Source of the DNA: Streptomyces diastatochromogenes
GTDB taxonomy: Bacteria; Actinomycetota; Actinomycetes; Streptomycetales; Streptomycetaceae
Length of the DNA: 64,000 bases
Direction of reading: 5' to 3'
NCBI RefSeq assembly: GCF_002242805.1
Contig: NZ_MCGQ01000002.1
Coordinates: forward strand, 35,150 to 99,149
Below are positions 42,341 through 51,436 of this stretch, one piece after another. Under the pieces are notes generated by a model. It did no database searches. It was not told the origin of the DNA and saw only the letters and a program-made list of their open reading frames with translations. Position numbers and translations under genes: made by a program. Each line of letters begins with the position of its first letter. Within the stretch, counting starts at the first letter, position 1.

Positions 42341-45300
42341 TTACCTGCTTTCTACCGGGACGTCGGCGAGGAGCTGCTCGGCTTCGGCCGAGCCGAGGAG
42401 GTTGCCGTGATCCCCGTGCTCGGCCGAGTACGCGGCGTAGTCGCCGTACTCGCCGGCAAGCAGTCGCGCGGTGAAGTCCGCATGGGCCCGGGTCATCTCG
42501 GCCTCACGGTCGGGCTTCACCCAGCCCTCGGGAGCCTCGGGCGTCGGGTCGCCGGCACGAGCAGCCTTCACCCATGCCTTGACGAAGACTGCCTCCTCCG
42601 GCGTCTGACGAACACCCACGTTGTGTGTGGCCGCCCCGATCTTGTGGCCGTCAGCCGCGTAGAACGCCTCCCACTCATACTTGCGCAGCACTGCGAACTG
42701 AGAGCGGTACATGGCACACAGCTGCTCGGCACTGAGACCGAGCATCACAGCCACGAGCGCATCAATCTCCACAAGGGCCATCCGGCGGTCGTACTCGGTG
42801 CGCAACGGCGTGGCCATGGACCAAGCCTCGCTCACCTGCTGGAGTGCAGGACGGGAGGTGGCGGGATCGGTCCAATGGTCTTTGAGCCAGATGGGGTCGA
42901 AAAGCTCCTCCCACAAGGGGGCGTAGTCACGCGTAAGGCAGTTGAGGCGAAGGGTGCGCAGCAGGAGAGGGGTGGCAAGAGGGTGGGAGAGGGGCGTGGG
43001 GAAACTACGGGCTAGCTCGATATTGACCTTGGAGGTGCCTGAGACCTTGACCAAGTAGTCGAAGGCGAGCGAGGCCCAGAGACCAGCCACGATGCCGGTG
43101 CCTCGGTTTGAGTCGAGGGCCAGGGTGTGAACTGCATCTACGTGAGTTGGTCCTGGAGGCAACAGAGCAGGCTGAAGTGAGCGCTCCGTATTCGACGTGA
43201 TCATCCTGCGCCATGTGACTCGGTAGAAGTCCCCCGAGGGCACATCGTCCCACGACCGGCGCGCCGCAGCGAAGTCCACCTTCGAGCATGCCCTCGCGTA
43301 ATTGGTACGGGGCACCAGTGTCTCGGGCAGCATTTCCAGGTCCCAGTCGGTGTAGTCCTTGTTGGACTTGCATCCTGGGTTGGGCTGCTTGGCGAAGGGA
43401 GTAGCGACTGAGAAATGAGGGCCCTGGAGAACGGCCTCGTCCCATGAAGCATGGACGGCGCTCCGCTTCTCGATAACTCCCTTCTCCCTGGAGGTTTTCT
43501 CGTTCAATTCGGATGACCACCAATAGACGTGATCATGTAGCCGCTCGCCAAATGCCGCGAGGACTCGCAGGGCTTGGTTGTCTTCGACTGTCACCGGGCG
43601 CAGCACCCTGGCCTGCTCGGCTGGAGTTCCAGGCTCGTCGATGACGGCGGCCCAACTGGCGAGGACCCGCAGATCAACCGGAACGATACGGTCCCGGTGA
43701 GGACGGACGTCCCAACCGCCCTCGGGAAACTGGATCCCCGGCAGTGCTCCTTCGCCGCTGTGCGTGAAGGAGTCGTCCACCGTTGAGGGGTGGACGGCGC
43801 GGGCGATCTGCAGAAAACGGATCTCGCGCGGGGGACCGTATACGCTCACCCCGAAGGGCTTGTTGTTGTCGACATCTTCAAACAGCAGAATGTTGTTGCC
43901 GTATTGGAAGTGGCGTCGGAGCCTTGCGTAAGTGGCAGCGCGAAAAGAACCGCCCCTGGGGAAGAAGAAGTGGTTTTCCTCGTGGATCAGCGCGGTCGTA
44001 CCTCTTGGGCGCATGCTCCGCCAGGTGCGCTCCATGAAATTGAGGTAGAGGTTGGTTCGAAGTCCATTCAGCATTGGGTGGTCCACAGCCGAGCCTAGGT
44101 GTGCGTCGCTACCGACCCAGGAAGAGAGGTCTGCGAGGTAGGCCCGCAATGCCTCAGGTTCGGACAGTGCCATCGCCCGCCGTTCAGCTCTGACGCCCTC
44201 GGATGCTTGCTTCTCCAAGCCGAACCAGGCGTCGTACTCTGCTACTGCGAGATCGTCTCTCCACTCGGAGTTGAGCCACGGCGGGTTCCCCACCTGAAGG
44301 TCGAAGCCGCCTTGGCTGAAGATATGGGCGAACTCCAGCTCCCAGTGGAAGAAGCCTTCCCGACGACTGATCGCGTCGATCTCGCTCAGCCAGGGGAAGC
44401 GCAGGGCGATCGCTGGCATCTCCGCGCACTGGCTCATCAGCCGGTCGTTGGAGTCGTCCACGGCGAGTTGGTCGAAGTCACCAGTGTCGCCGAAGAGACC
44501 GAAGAGGTCGTCGTGTCCTGCGGCGCTAGCCTTCTTGACCCCCTTTGCCTTGGCGGCCTTCGCTTTGGCGGGTGGGACGCCGAGGACGGCCTCGCAGAAG
44601 TCGAGCCATTCGACGAGGTCCGGGGGCTCGGGTGTATCGTGCTGGCCCACTGGCCAGAACCAAAGGGCGCACCAGGCGTCCATGACCAGCTTCAGTCGGC
44701 CCAGCGGGGCGCCAGGCTCTTTGAGGGCTGTCTCGATCCGCTCCCGTGAGACGGCTCCCGAGGATCGAGGCAGTGGCCGGTCTGGCTCCACCTCCCAAAC
44801 GGCGATGTCACGGCTAATCTCCCTCTCGGAGATGACGAGCCGCCGCCTGGCCAGCTCCCAGAGACGCTCGACTCTGGTGGCCAGAGCCAGCAGCTGCTTG
44901 CGCTGGGCAGTGCTCGGGGTGGACGTGGCTCGACTACGCCATTCGGCAAGCTGATCCCGGTCTTCCTTGGCCAGCTCCCTGGCTTCGGCTGAGTTGGCCA
45001 CTGCTCCCCAGCCCTTGGCAGGGAGCAGGAAGTGATGGATCTCCTCGCCTTCCTTGAAGCCGCCTACTTCGGAGCCTTCCCTCAAAGGGCGGTCGACTGG
45101 CACTGCGGTTAGCCACAGCTTCTTCTTCAGAGCCTCGGCTGCATAGACCGCCCGGCGCGCACCGATGAGGGAATTGCCGCGGCGCAGGTGGAGACCGAAC
45201 CACGGGGCCTTGAGGCCCTCGTGCATTGCGTTGAGCCACAGCGAAACCTCGGCCAGCTCGACTGCGGTGTGGTTGAGGTCGACGCCGTAGCAGTTGTGGA

Positions 45301-47257
45301 GGGCCAGGTACGCCTTGACCTTCTGCAGTTCTGCCTCGTATTGGTCCGGCGGCAGCTGCATGTCCTGGCCGCGCTCCACAGAGAGCTCATTCATACGGCG
45401 GCGCAGATATTCGGCGGCCAGCTGGTTGATGGCCTCGTTGAGGAACGCTCCCGAACCGAGGGCTGGCTCGCACACCACCAGGTTCAGGATGTCGCGAGCT
45501 GGTGTGGTATCGCCGTCCTGGTCGAGCAGTTCGGCCAGTGCGTGCATGACCGTGCTGCGGGTGAGGACCTCGGGGGTGTAGTACGAGGCGGAGCGCTGTC
45601 GCTCGCGGCCAGAGAGGCGGTAGACGAAGGAGCCCTTCTTGTGCTCGACCCGCCTGGGTACGCCCGTGATCTCGTCGGGGCGCTTGACGAAGACTTCGTC
45701 GTCGTAGTTGTCGGCTTCGCGCTGGGGGACGACCCATGTGCCGGCCAGCCCGTCCGAGTCAGGCTTGGCTACCTCGTACAGGTCCTCGGAGGCGAAGAAC
45801 CCGGTGTACGACATCAGGCCCTCGTACACCGCGCCAAGTTGGTTGATGCCGAGCTGGGCGTAGGAGATGAAGCCTTTGCCGGTGCCGTGGCTCAGCATGA
45901 GGCGGTTCAGCACCCGCCACAGAACCTTGTTGCGCAGCCGGGTGTCGACGCGCTGGCCGTCGATGCGTACCGATCCGATCAGCGGCGTGGCATTCGCGTG
46001 GAACAGGTCACTGCGCAGGGACTCGAAGCGGATGCCGTCCGCGTCCCATCGGGTGCCGCTCGGCTCCTTCTCTTCCAGTGCGCGGTGCCCCTGGTCGACG
46101 AGACGGAACAGCAGATCCAACGACTCGTGGAAGTGGAAGCCGTCTTGAGCCTCGTCCGGAAGGTCGTACGAGGCGAGTTCACCGAGTCGGCCGAGCCCGT
46201 AGCCGTCCTGGTAGGCGTCGTCCTTGCTAGGCAGGATGCCCAGTTCCGGTCGGGCTTCTGCGTACAGCAGGAACAGAATGCGGTAGAGGTAGCGCAGCGA
46301 TTCGCGGGTGAGCCGGTTGGCGAGTTCGGTGCTGTCACCGAGCTCGGAGGGGTCTCCATCCTGATCGTGGATGCGGTCCAGGATCTCTTGGGCGATCAGC
46401 TCGACGGACTGTCGCAGGCCCTCCCGCAGCTCTTTGGAGACGCCGACGGCGTGCTTGCGACCCTTGTCGACGAGGCTGTCCAGGAATCCAGCGGCGCCGC
46501 CTTCCGTCAGCAGGGACTCCGCACCGAACAGGGCCGAGACGGCCTCCAGTTCGCCGCCGTCGGCGGCAAGGTTGCGGTCAAGCGCAGCGTCGATGCTGAC
46601 GCCCAGGAAGCGACCCTCGTGCCACGCGGTGCGGTCGGCGAGCAGCACGGCACCGCCGGCGAGCAGGAGTACGAACCTGGGCGCGTAAGCGTCCTCGCTG
46701 CCGAAGAGGAAGGTGACAGCATCTGCCGCGCTGGTGATCTCGGTTCTGCCGTCGAGGGCGATGGGAGCGAGCAGCTGCGCGCCGCCGTCTTCGATGTCTG
46801 AGGCGACGAGTTCGGCGTCTGTGCTCCAGGTGACGTCCAGCGCGATCAGCTCGACGCCCCCCGGGCCCTTCACCGCGAAGGCGACGGGGACTTCGCGGGG
46901 CTTGTCGCCGTGCATGACCTCGAAGACACACCGCTGGACCCTGGTGTGGGTGTCGTCCTCGCGTTCCGGAGGCTCGTCTCCACGGGGGATGTAGGCGAGC
47001 GCGGCGAGCAGAGCGTCGTTGAGCTTGCGCAGCTCGGATCCGCCAAAGTCGTCTTTCTCGGTGATACGGACCTTGGCCTTGAAGTAGTCGCGGCCCAGGT
47101 TCCTCATGCCCGAACGAGATGTGGGCTGTCCGGCCCGGTCCGCTGCTGTCCAGCGTTTACGCAGGTCAGCGAGGTCCTTGGCGAAGAGCTCGGCGAGGTA
47201 GTGGGCGGAGATGTACTCACCGCGGTTGATGATCGCTTCGAATGCCACGGTGGTCAC
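42341..47257 (-). CDS. Eco57I-type N6-adenine methyltransferase, large (DrmMI/PglX-like)
   Basis: The protein has 1638 residues. Methylase motif I, VVCEPALGSGAFLNEAINQL, lies near residue 595, and motif IV, LQVGNPPWLNSEW, near residue 988. This is the order found in type IIG/Eco57I, PglX and DrmMI enzymes. The N-terminal ~500 residues are long and helical with no recognised nuclease motif (TEITSAADAVTFLFGSEDAY, LRYLYRILFLLYAEARPELG). The C-terminus would provide target recognition. It would mark host DNA at adenine so that the partner helicases act on unmodified DNA. The start overlaps the stop of the SNF2 gene by 4 bp (ATGA). Confidence 0.88.
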   Translation of the reverse strand: MTTVAFEAIINRGEYISAHYLAELFAKDLADLRKRWTAADRAGQPTSRSGMRNLGRDYFKAKVRITEKDDFGGSELRKLNDALLAALAYIPRGDEPPEREDDTHTRVQRCVFEVMHGDKPREVPVAFAVKGPGGVELIALDVTWSTDAELVASDIEDGGAQLLAPIALDGRTEITSAADAVTFLFGSEDAYAPRFVLLLAGGAVLLADRTAWHEGRFLGVSIDAALDRNLAADGGELEAVSALFGAESLLTEGGAAGFLDSLVDKGRKHAVGVSKELREGLRQSVELIAQEILDRIHDQDGDPSELGDSTELANRLTRESLRYLYRILFLLYAEARPELGILPSKDDAYQDGYGLGRLGELASYDLPDEAQDGFHFHESLDLLFRLVDQGHRALEEKEPSGTRWDADGIRFESLRSDLFHANATPLIGSVRIDGQRVDTRLRNKVLWRVLNRLMLSHGTGKGFISYAQLGINQLGAVYEGLMSYTGFFASEDLYEVAKPDSDGLAGTWVVPQREADNYDDEVFVKRPDEITGVPRRVEHKKGSFVYRLSGRERQRSASYYTPEVLTRSTVMHALAELLDQDGDTTPARDILNLVVCEPALGSGAFLNEAINQLAAEYLRRRMNELSVERGQDMQLPPDQYEAELQKVKAYLALHNCYGVDLNHTAVELAEVSLWLNAMHEGLKAPWFGLHLRRGNSLIGARRAVYAAEALKKKLWLTAVPVDRPLREGSEVGGFKEGEEIHHFLLPAKGWGAVANSAEARELAKEDRDQLAEWRSRATSTPSTAQRKQLLALATRVERLWELARRRLVISEREISRDIAVWEVEPDRPLPRSSGAVSRERIETALKEPGAPLGRLKLVMDAWCALWFWPVGQHDTPEPPDLVEWLDFCEAVLGVPPAKAKAAKAKGVKKASAAGHDDLFGLFGDTGDFDQLAVDDSNDRLMSQCAEMPAIALRFPWLSEIDAISRREGFFHWELEFAHIFSQGGFDLQVGNPPWLNSEWRDDLAVAEYDAWFGLEKQASEGVRAERRAMALSEPEALRAYLADLSSWVGSDAHLGSAVDHPMLNGLRTNLYLNFMERTWRSMRPRGTTALIHEENHFFFPRGGSFRAATYARLRRHFQYGNNILLFEDVDNNKPFGVSVYGPPREIRFLQIARAVHPSTVDDSFTHSGEGALPGIQFPEGGWDVRPHRDRIVPVDLRVLASWAAVIDEPGTPAEQARVLRPVTVEDNQALRVLAAFGERLHDHVYWWSSELNEKTSREKGVIEKRSAVHASWDEAVLQGPHFSVATPFAKQPNPGCKSNKDYTDWDLEMLPETLVPRTNYARACSKVDFAAARRSWDDVPSGDFYRVTWRRMITSNTERSLQPALLPPGPTHVDAVHTLALDSNRGTGIVAGLWASLAFDYLVKVSGTSKVNIELARSFPTPLSHPLATPLLLRTLRLNCLTRDYAPLWEELFDPIWLKDHWTDPATSRPALQQVSEAWSMATPLRTEYDRRMALVEIDALVAVMLGLSAEQLCAMYRSQFAVLRKYEWEAFYAADGHKIGAATHNVGVRQTPEEAVFVKAWVKAARAGDPTPEAPEGWVKPDREAEMTRAHADFTARLLAGEYGDYAAYSAEHGDHGNLLGSAEAEQLLADVPVESR

Positions 47258-50190
47258 GCACCCTTCTGTTCACCGGTTGCGGCGGCGGGGGCCAGTACCC
47301 CGATGACGCGGATCATCGAATCGCCCTGGGTGGCGAGCTGCTCGATCAGCTGCTCGACCTCTATCGCGGTGGTCTCCACCCGCTGTTCCTCGTGCTCGCG
47401 TCGGATGCCGAGGGTGAGCTGCTCGAACGTCGACTGGCTCGCCTTGCGCCAGGCTGCCAGGCGCTTCTCGTACTCGGCCAGTTGCTCGATCAGCGGTTCT
47501 TCCTGGCTGCTACGTAGAGTGAGCAGGTGCTGCCGTGTGGCCTCGACCGCACGCGGCACCAGATCGCGTAGGGCATCGATGTCCCCAGCGAAGGGCCGGT
47601 TGAGCATCTTCGGTTGCACGCCGGCGCGCTCCAGGACTCCGACCAGGTCGTCATCGAACACGGGGGTGCCGCGTTCCAGTCCGGTCACGCAGGACCAGGC
47701 GAGGACTGTCGGGTGGCCCTTGGCGTTGGAGTACATGCCCTGCATCAGGAACACCGGCCCAGGGACGTTGGCCGTGATGACGGGCGCGGCGTTGCGGGTG
47801 AGCCGGACCAGGACCTTGTCGGTGAGCCACTCCACCACCGGGTGCTGGTCTGTGAGGTAACTGACGTCGGGCCAGCCGGAGGTCTCGCGCCGCTCCTGCT
47901 TTGTGACGGCGCCCTTGGTCCTCTCGCCGCTGCGCTCGCGGGCGCGGTCCAGGCGCTGCTGAGCGAACCCGGGATCGAAGGTGACCCTGAGCTTGTCGAG
48001 CACTCCACGCTCGTCCAGGTAGGTCTGCGGGAGGACGAGGAGGCGCCGCTGCAGTTCGCGGTCCGGGGCGAAGGAGAGCATCTCGGGGTAGTCCTTGTCC
48101 CACGCCTTCCCGATCTTCTCCTCGGGGTTGCCGTAGACCTCGTCGAGTGCCTCCTCGACGAAGGCCCGTGTCGAGGCGAACAGCTGCGGCACGCGGTAGT
48201 TGGCCCCCGACCCGTCGACGGTGTGGTGGGCCATGAAGAGGCTGAAGGGATCGACCGGCTGTGCGGGGACGATCTCGTCGAACATCCGCCCATCCGCGAG
48301 CCCCGCCTTGATCGCGGTCTCCTCCGCCTCCTCGTCGCGTAGCCCGAGGATGGAGGCGGCCTCACCGAGCGTGCGGTGGACCTCGTCCTCGCGCTCCAGC
48401 AGCCGCCGGGAGACCAGTCGGTCCGCGGAGGGCACATCTGGGTCCTCGTCCTGGCGGACTAGAAGCAAGGCGCGGACCTCCGGGGACGTCTGCTGGCCGT
48501 ACCGGTCGATACGGCCATTGCGCTGCTCGATGGTGATCAGCGACCAGGGCAGGTCATAGTGGATCATCTGGTGGCACTGACGGTGCAGGTTGACGCCCTC
48601 AGAGGCGATGTCACCCGTGAGCAGGACGCGCAGCTCACTGTCCGCAAGGCCGAAGTCCTTCACAGTCCGCTGCTGTTCGTCGTCGGGCCGGCCGCCGTGC
48701 AGCTGGCGGATCGCCCCGCGCCCGTTCTCCTCACTCGCCTTGAAGCCCAGCTCACCGGGCAGAGCGTCATGGAGCATCTGCAAGGTGGCCCGGCGCTCGG
48801 AGAAGACGACGACGCGCTTGTCGGACCCCGGCCCGACCCCCATGGCCTTCAGCTCGTCGACCAGGCGGCGGAACTTCGCCGCATCCACCACCGTGGCCTC
48901 GCCGACGAGCTGGCTCAGCCGCGTCAGCGCCGATCGCTCTGCGGCCCGCTGCGCACCCTTCTCTGGGTGCTTCTGGACCTCCTCGTTGATGCGCTCGATC
49001 CGGTTCTCCACCGTCTCGGCCAACGCCTTATGCGAGGAGAGGAAGGCTTTCAGGAGCGTATATGGAAACAGCCGGGCGCCCCTGCCGCTCACCGGAGCCG
49101 ACTGGCCCGCTTCCGGCCTGATCCAAACGTCGTATAGCTCTTCGAAGATCTTCTGCTCGGCGGGGTTCGCGACGCAGTCGAAGGCCACGGGCGGCTTGCG
49201 GGTGGCCCACTTGTGGCCGATCTCCGCCGAGACGTCGGGGGACATCTTGTGCCGGCGAACGTACAGGTGGTCGAGCTGGGTCTCGTCGTAGTCGCTGGTG
49301 TCGGGGATAGCGGTCGGGTCGAGCAGGCTCAGCAGCTCACCGAACGACTCGCGCTGACCGTTATGGGGAGTGGCGCTAGCCAAGATCAGGGCATCGGTAC
49401 GTGGGGCAAGCAGCCCTGCGAGCCGGTTGTTCTTGGTCCCCGTGTTGATCAGCTTGTGTGACTCGTCGATGACAACGGCGTCCCAGGTGACCTGCATGAG
49501 GTGGCTGCGCCAGCGGTCAGAGCGCAGGGTGTCGATGGAGATGATGGCGCGCTTGTAGTACGAGAAGGGGTTGCGGCCGGCCGGGATGTTCTGGCGGATG
49601 CGCTCGATGCCGGTCGAGTCCAGGCGTACGAGGGGGATCGCGAAACGCGTCCACAGCTCGTGCTGGAACTGCTCCAGGATGTGCTTGGGCGTGACGACGA
49701 GGATGCGCTCACCCCTGCCCCGGCGGATGAGTTCCGACAGCAGGAGCCCGATCTCTAGGGTCTTGCCCAGTCCGACGGCGTCGGCGATGAGCAGCCTCGG
49801 GCGCAGGCCGCGCAGCGCTGCCCTAGCAGGCTCGCGCTGGTAGGCGAGGTTGTCGAGGAGGTGCGTGCCGACGGTTGCAAGCCGCTGTTCGGACAGCGGA
49901 AGCGGGGTCTTGCGGATCAGCGCGTCAATGAATAGCCGGGAGCGGCGGCACTCCGGGGAGTCGTCAACGACCAGGTCGGTGTCCTCGGGCCGCAGAGGGG
50001 TGACCTGGTCCAGGGCTTCGTGGGCGAAGAAGACAGCTCGCTGGTCGCGTACGAGCGGGGAGATGCCGCGGACGTCTAGGCGCGTGCCGTCGTGCGAGGT
50101 CTCGGACACCTCGACGACCAGCCAGTCCTCATCCCGTGCACGAACCTGCATGCCCGCGGCGAATTTGGCTGTGCCTGCGGCGCTGGTCAC
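47254..50190 (-). CDS. SNF2/RapA-like helicase (DrmD-like)
   Basis: The protein has 978 residues from the GTG at 50190, with AAGGAGAG upstream; in-frame codons further upstream lack support. A small N-terminal domain (~1-70, VRARDEDWLVVEVSETSHDG) precedes the helicase. Motif I is LIADAVGLGKTLEIGLLLSE, motif II is VIDESHKL, motif III is LASATPHNGQ, and motif VI is ITIEQRNGRIDRYGQ, as in RapA/HepA-type SNF2 enzymes. The C-terminus has a charged helical tail (LIEQLAEYEKRLAAWRKASQ). Its length and its place before an adenine methylase match DrmD of class 1 DISARM. It is the first gene of the four-gene operon and 75 bp downstream of a kinase gene. Confidence 0.88.
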   Translation of the reverse strand: MTSAAGTAKFAAGMQVRARDEDWLVVEVSETSHDGTRLDVRGISPLVRDQRAVFFAHEALDQVTPLRPEDTDLVVDDSPECRRSRLFIDALIRKTPLPLSEQRLATVGTHLLDNLAYQREPARAALRGLRPRLLIADAVGLGKTLEIGLLLSELIRRGRGERILVVTPKHILEQFQHELWTRFAIPLVRLDSTGIERIRQNIPAGRNPFSYYKRAIISIDTLRSDRWRSHLMQVTWDAVVIDESHKLINTGTKNNRLAGLLAPRTDALILASATPHNGQRESFGELLSLLDPTAIPDTSDYDETQLDHLYVRRHKMSPDVSAEIGHKWATRKPPVAFDCVANPAEQKIFEELYDVWIRPEAGQSAPVSGRGARLFPYTLLKAFLSSHKALAETVENRIERINEEVQKHPEKGAQRAAERSALTRLSQLVGEATVVDAAKFRRLVDELKAMGVGPGSDKRVVVFSERRATLQMLHDALPGELGFKASEENGRGAIRQLHGGRPDDEQQRTVKDFGLADSELRVLLTGDIASEGVNLHRQCHQMIHYDLPWSLITIEQRNGRIDRYGQQTSPEVRALLLVRQDEDPDVPSADRLVSRRLLEREDEVHRTLGEAASILGLRDEEAEETAIKAGLADGRMFDEIVPAQPVDPFSLFMAHHTVDGSGANYRVPQLFASTRAFVEEALDEVYGNPEEKIGKAWDKDYPEMLSFAPDRELQRRLLVLPQTYLDERGVLDKLRVTFDPGFAQQRLDRARERSGERTKGAVTKQERRETSGWPDVSYLTDQHPVVEWLTDKVLVRLTRNAAPVITANVPGPVFLMQGMYSNAKGHPTVLAWSCVTGLERGTPVFDDDLVGVLERAGVQPKMLNRPFAGDIDALRDLVPRAVEATRQHLLTLRSSQEEPLIEQLAEYEKRLAAWRKASQSTFEQLTLGIRREHEEQRVETTAIEVEQLIEQLATQGDSMIRVIGVLAPAAATGEQKGA

Positions 50191-50265
50191 CGGGTTCTCT
50201 CCTTCGATCACTGTTGAACTGCCTCGTCGTGCTCTACTGCCTGTCCCGCCGTGCACCCGGCGGAA

Positions 50266-51336
50266 TCAGCCGCCGAAGTCAGACCGCCGATCGCGGATCT
50301 TTCCGCGCCAACGGTCAGCCCATGCCGCGCCTGCGCCACTGGACGCGCCTGCGACGGCGGGTTCCGCGGGCGATACCTCGTCCCCGAGGGCAGGACCCGC
50401 AAGACCCTCCTGAGCCGACACTGCCTCAGGAGGATCCGGCGGCACCGGAGGCGCACCTTCCACCTGCAGGACGTCCGTGAGGAACGCACCAGGCAGTGGT
50501 GGGTATAGCGGACCGCTGACGGGCACGGCGTGCTCTAGCAGCCGGTCCATGGCTGCCTCCAGCACACTGTGGGCGGTCGGCCGGTCCTCCGGAGCGTAGG
50601 ACAAGGCACTGACAACGAGTCCTCGCAGGCTCTCGGGCAAGCCCGAAAGATCGGGGGGGACGTCCAGTATCCGCTGTACCGGAATATCGGCGTAAAACGG
50701 GGGGTGCCCCGTCGCCGCATGCACGAGCGTCGCGCCCAGGCTGTACACATCCGCGGCTTCACTCGCCTTGCGGGAGTCCATGGCCTGCTCCGGTGCCATG
50801 TACACGAGAGTGCCGACCGGCGCGTCGCCGGAGGTGAGGCCAGTCGCACCTCCGACATGGCAGACGCCGAAGTCGATCACGCGAGTGCCCTGTGTGGTGA
50901 CCAGCACATTGCTGGGCTTCAGGTCGCGGTGGAGGAGCCGCACAGAGTGGATGTGAATCAGAGCATCGGACAGACTCGCGGCCAGCCACCACGCCCCAAG
51001 CTCACTCACCGCGCCATGCTGGTTCAGCAGTACATCGAGCGAGGGAGCGTGTACGTACTCGGTGGCAATCCAGGGCTGTTCCGCGTCCGGGTCGGCGTCC
51101 ACGAGCGCCGCGGTGTGGAATCCACCGACACGTCGGATCGCCTCCAGCTCCTGCGCGAAGCGCTGACGGAAGTACGGCTGGTCTGCCAGCGCCGGCTTGA
51201 TGACCTTGATCGCCACGGGGCGGGGGCTGCGGTATCCGAGGTAGACGACGCCCATCGCGCCCTGGCCGAGGCGCTGGGTCAGCCGAAAGCCCGCGATCTC
51301 TCGGGGGTCGTTCTCCCGCAGCGGCTCGAACACCAT
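50266..51336 (-). CDS. Ser/Thr protein kinase (PknB-like, cytosolic)
   Basis: The protein has 356 residues from an ATG with GGGGGG upstream; an earlier GTG-type extension looks non-coding. The kinase domain is complete: GQGAMGVVYLG loop (24-34), VAIKVIK with K44, HRDLKPSNV (136-144), DFG (155-157), and GTLVYMAPEQ. There is no transmembrane helix or PASTA domain; the tail (~270-356) is Pro/Ala/Glu-rich and disordered. It lies between the Wadjet-type operon and the DISARM-like operon, on the same strand, with gaps of 100 and 75 bp. It is a plausible regulator of one or both, perhaps by phosphorylating a helicase, but nothing in the sequence proves that. Confidence 0.85.
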   Translation of the reverse strand: MVFEPLRENDPREIAGFRLTQRLGQGAMGVVYLGYRSPRPVAIKVIKPALADQPYFRQRFAQELEAIRRVGGFHTAALVDADPDAEQPWIATEYVHAPSLDVLLNQHGAVSELGAWWLAASLSDALIHIHSVRLLHRDLKPSNVLVTTQGTRVIDFGVCHVGGATGLTSGDAPVGTLVYMAPEQAMDSRKASEAADVYSLGATLVHAATGHPPFYADIPVQRILDVPPDLSGLPESLRGLVVSALSYAPEDRPTAHSVLEAAMDRLLEHAVPVSGPLYPPLPGAFLTDVLQVEGAPPVPPDPPEAVSAQEGLAGPALGDEVSPAEPAVAGASSGAGAAWADRWRGKIRDRRSDFGG

Positions 51337-51436
51337 CGCCCCCCGTTCCGCGACCGGGCAGATGAAGGCGAAATGCGCCGGACGCGATGCGTCACACGTC
51401 AACGACGCTGAGATTATCAGTGGCACGAGCTACTTC

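Noticed and set aside
45188..46801. A 537-codon plus-strand frame
   Set aside because: It is antisense to the methylase gene, which has motif I and NPPW; no domain is seen in the antisense product.
33579..51336. BREX/Pgl system
   Set aside because: A large PglX-like methylase and a kinase are present, but there is no PglZ phosphatase, no BrxC/PglY ATPase and no PglW-type kinase. The SNF2, methylase and DUF1998 order fits DISARM better.
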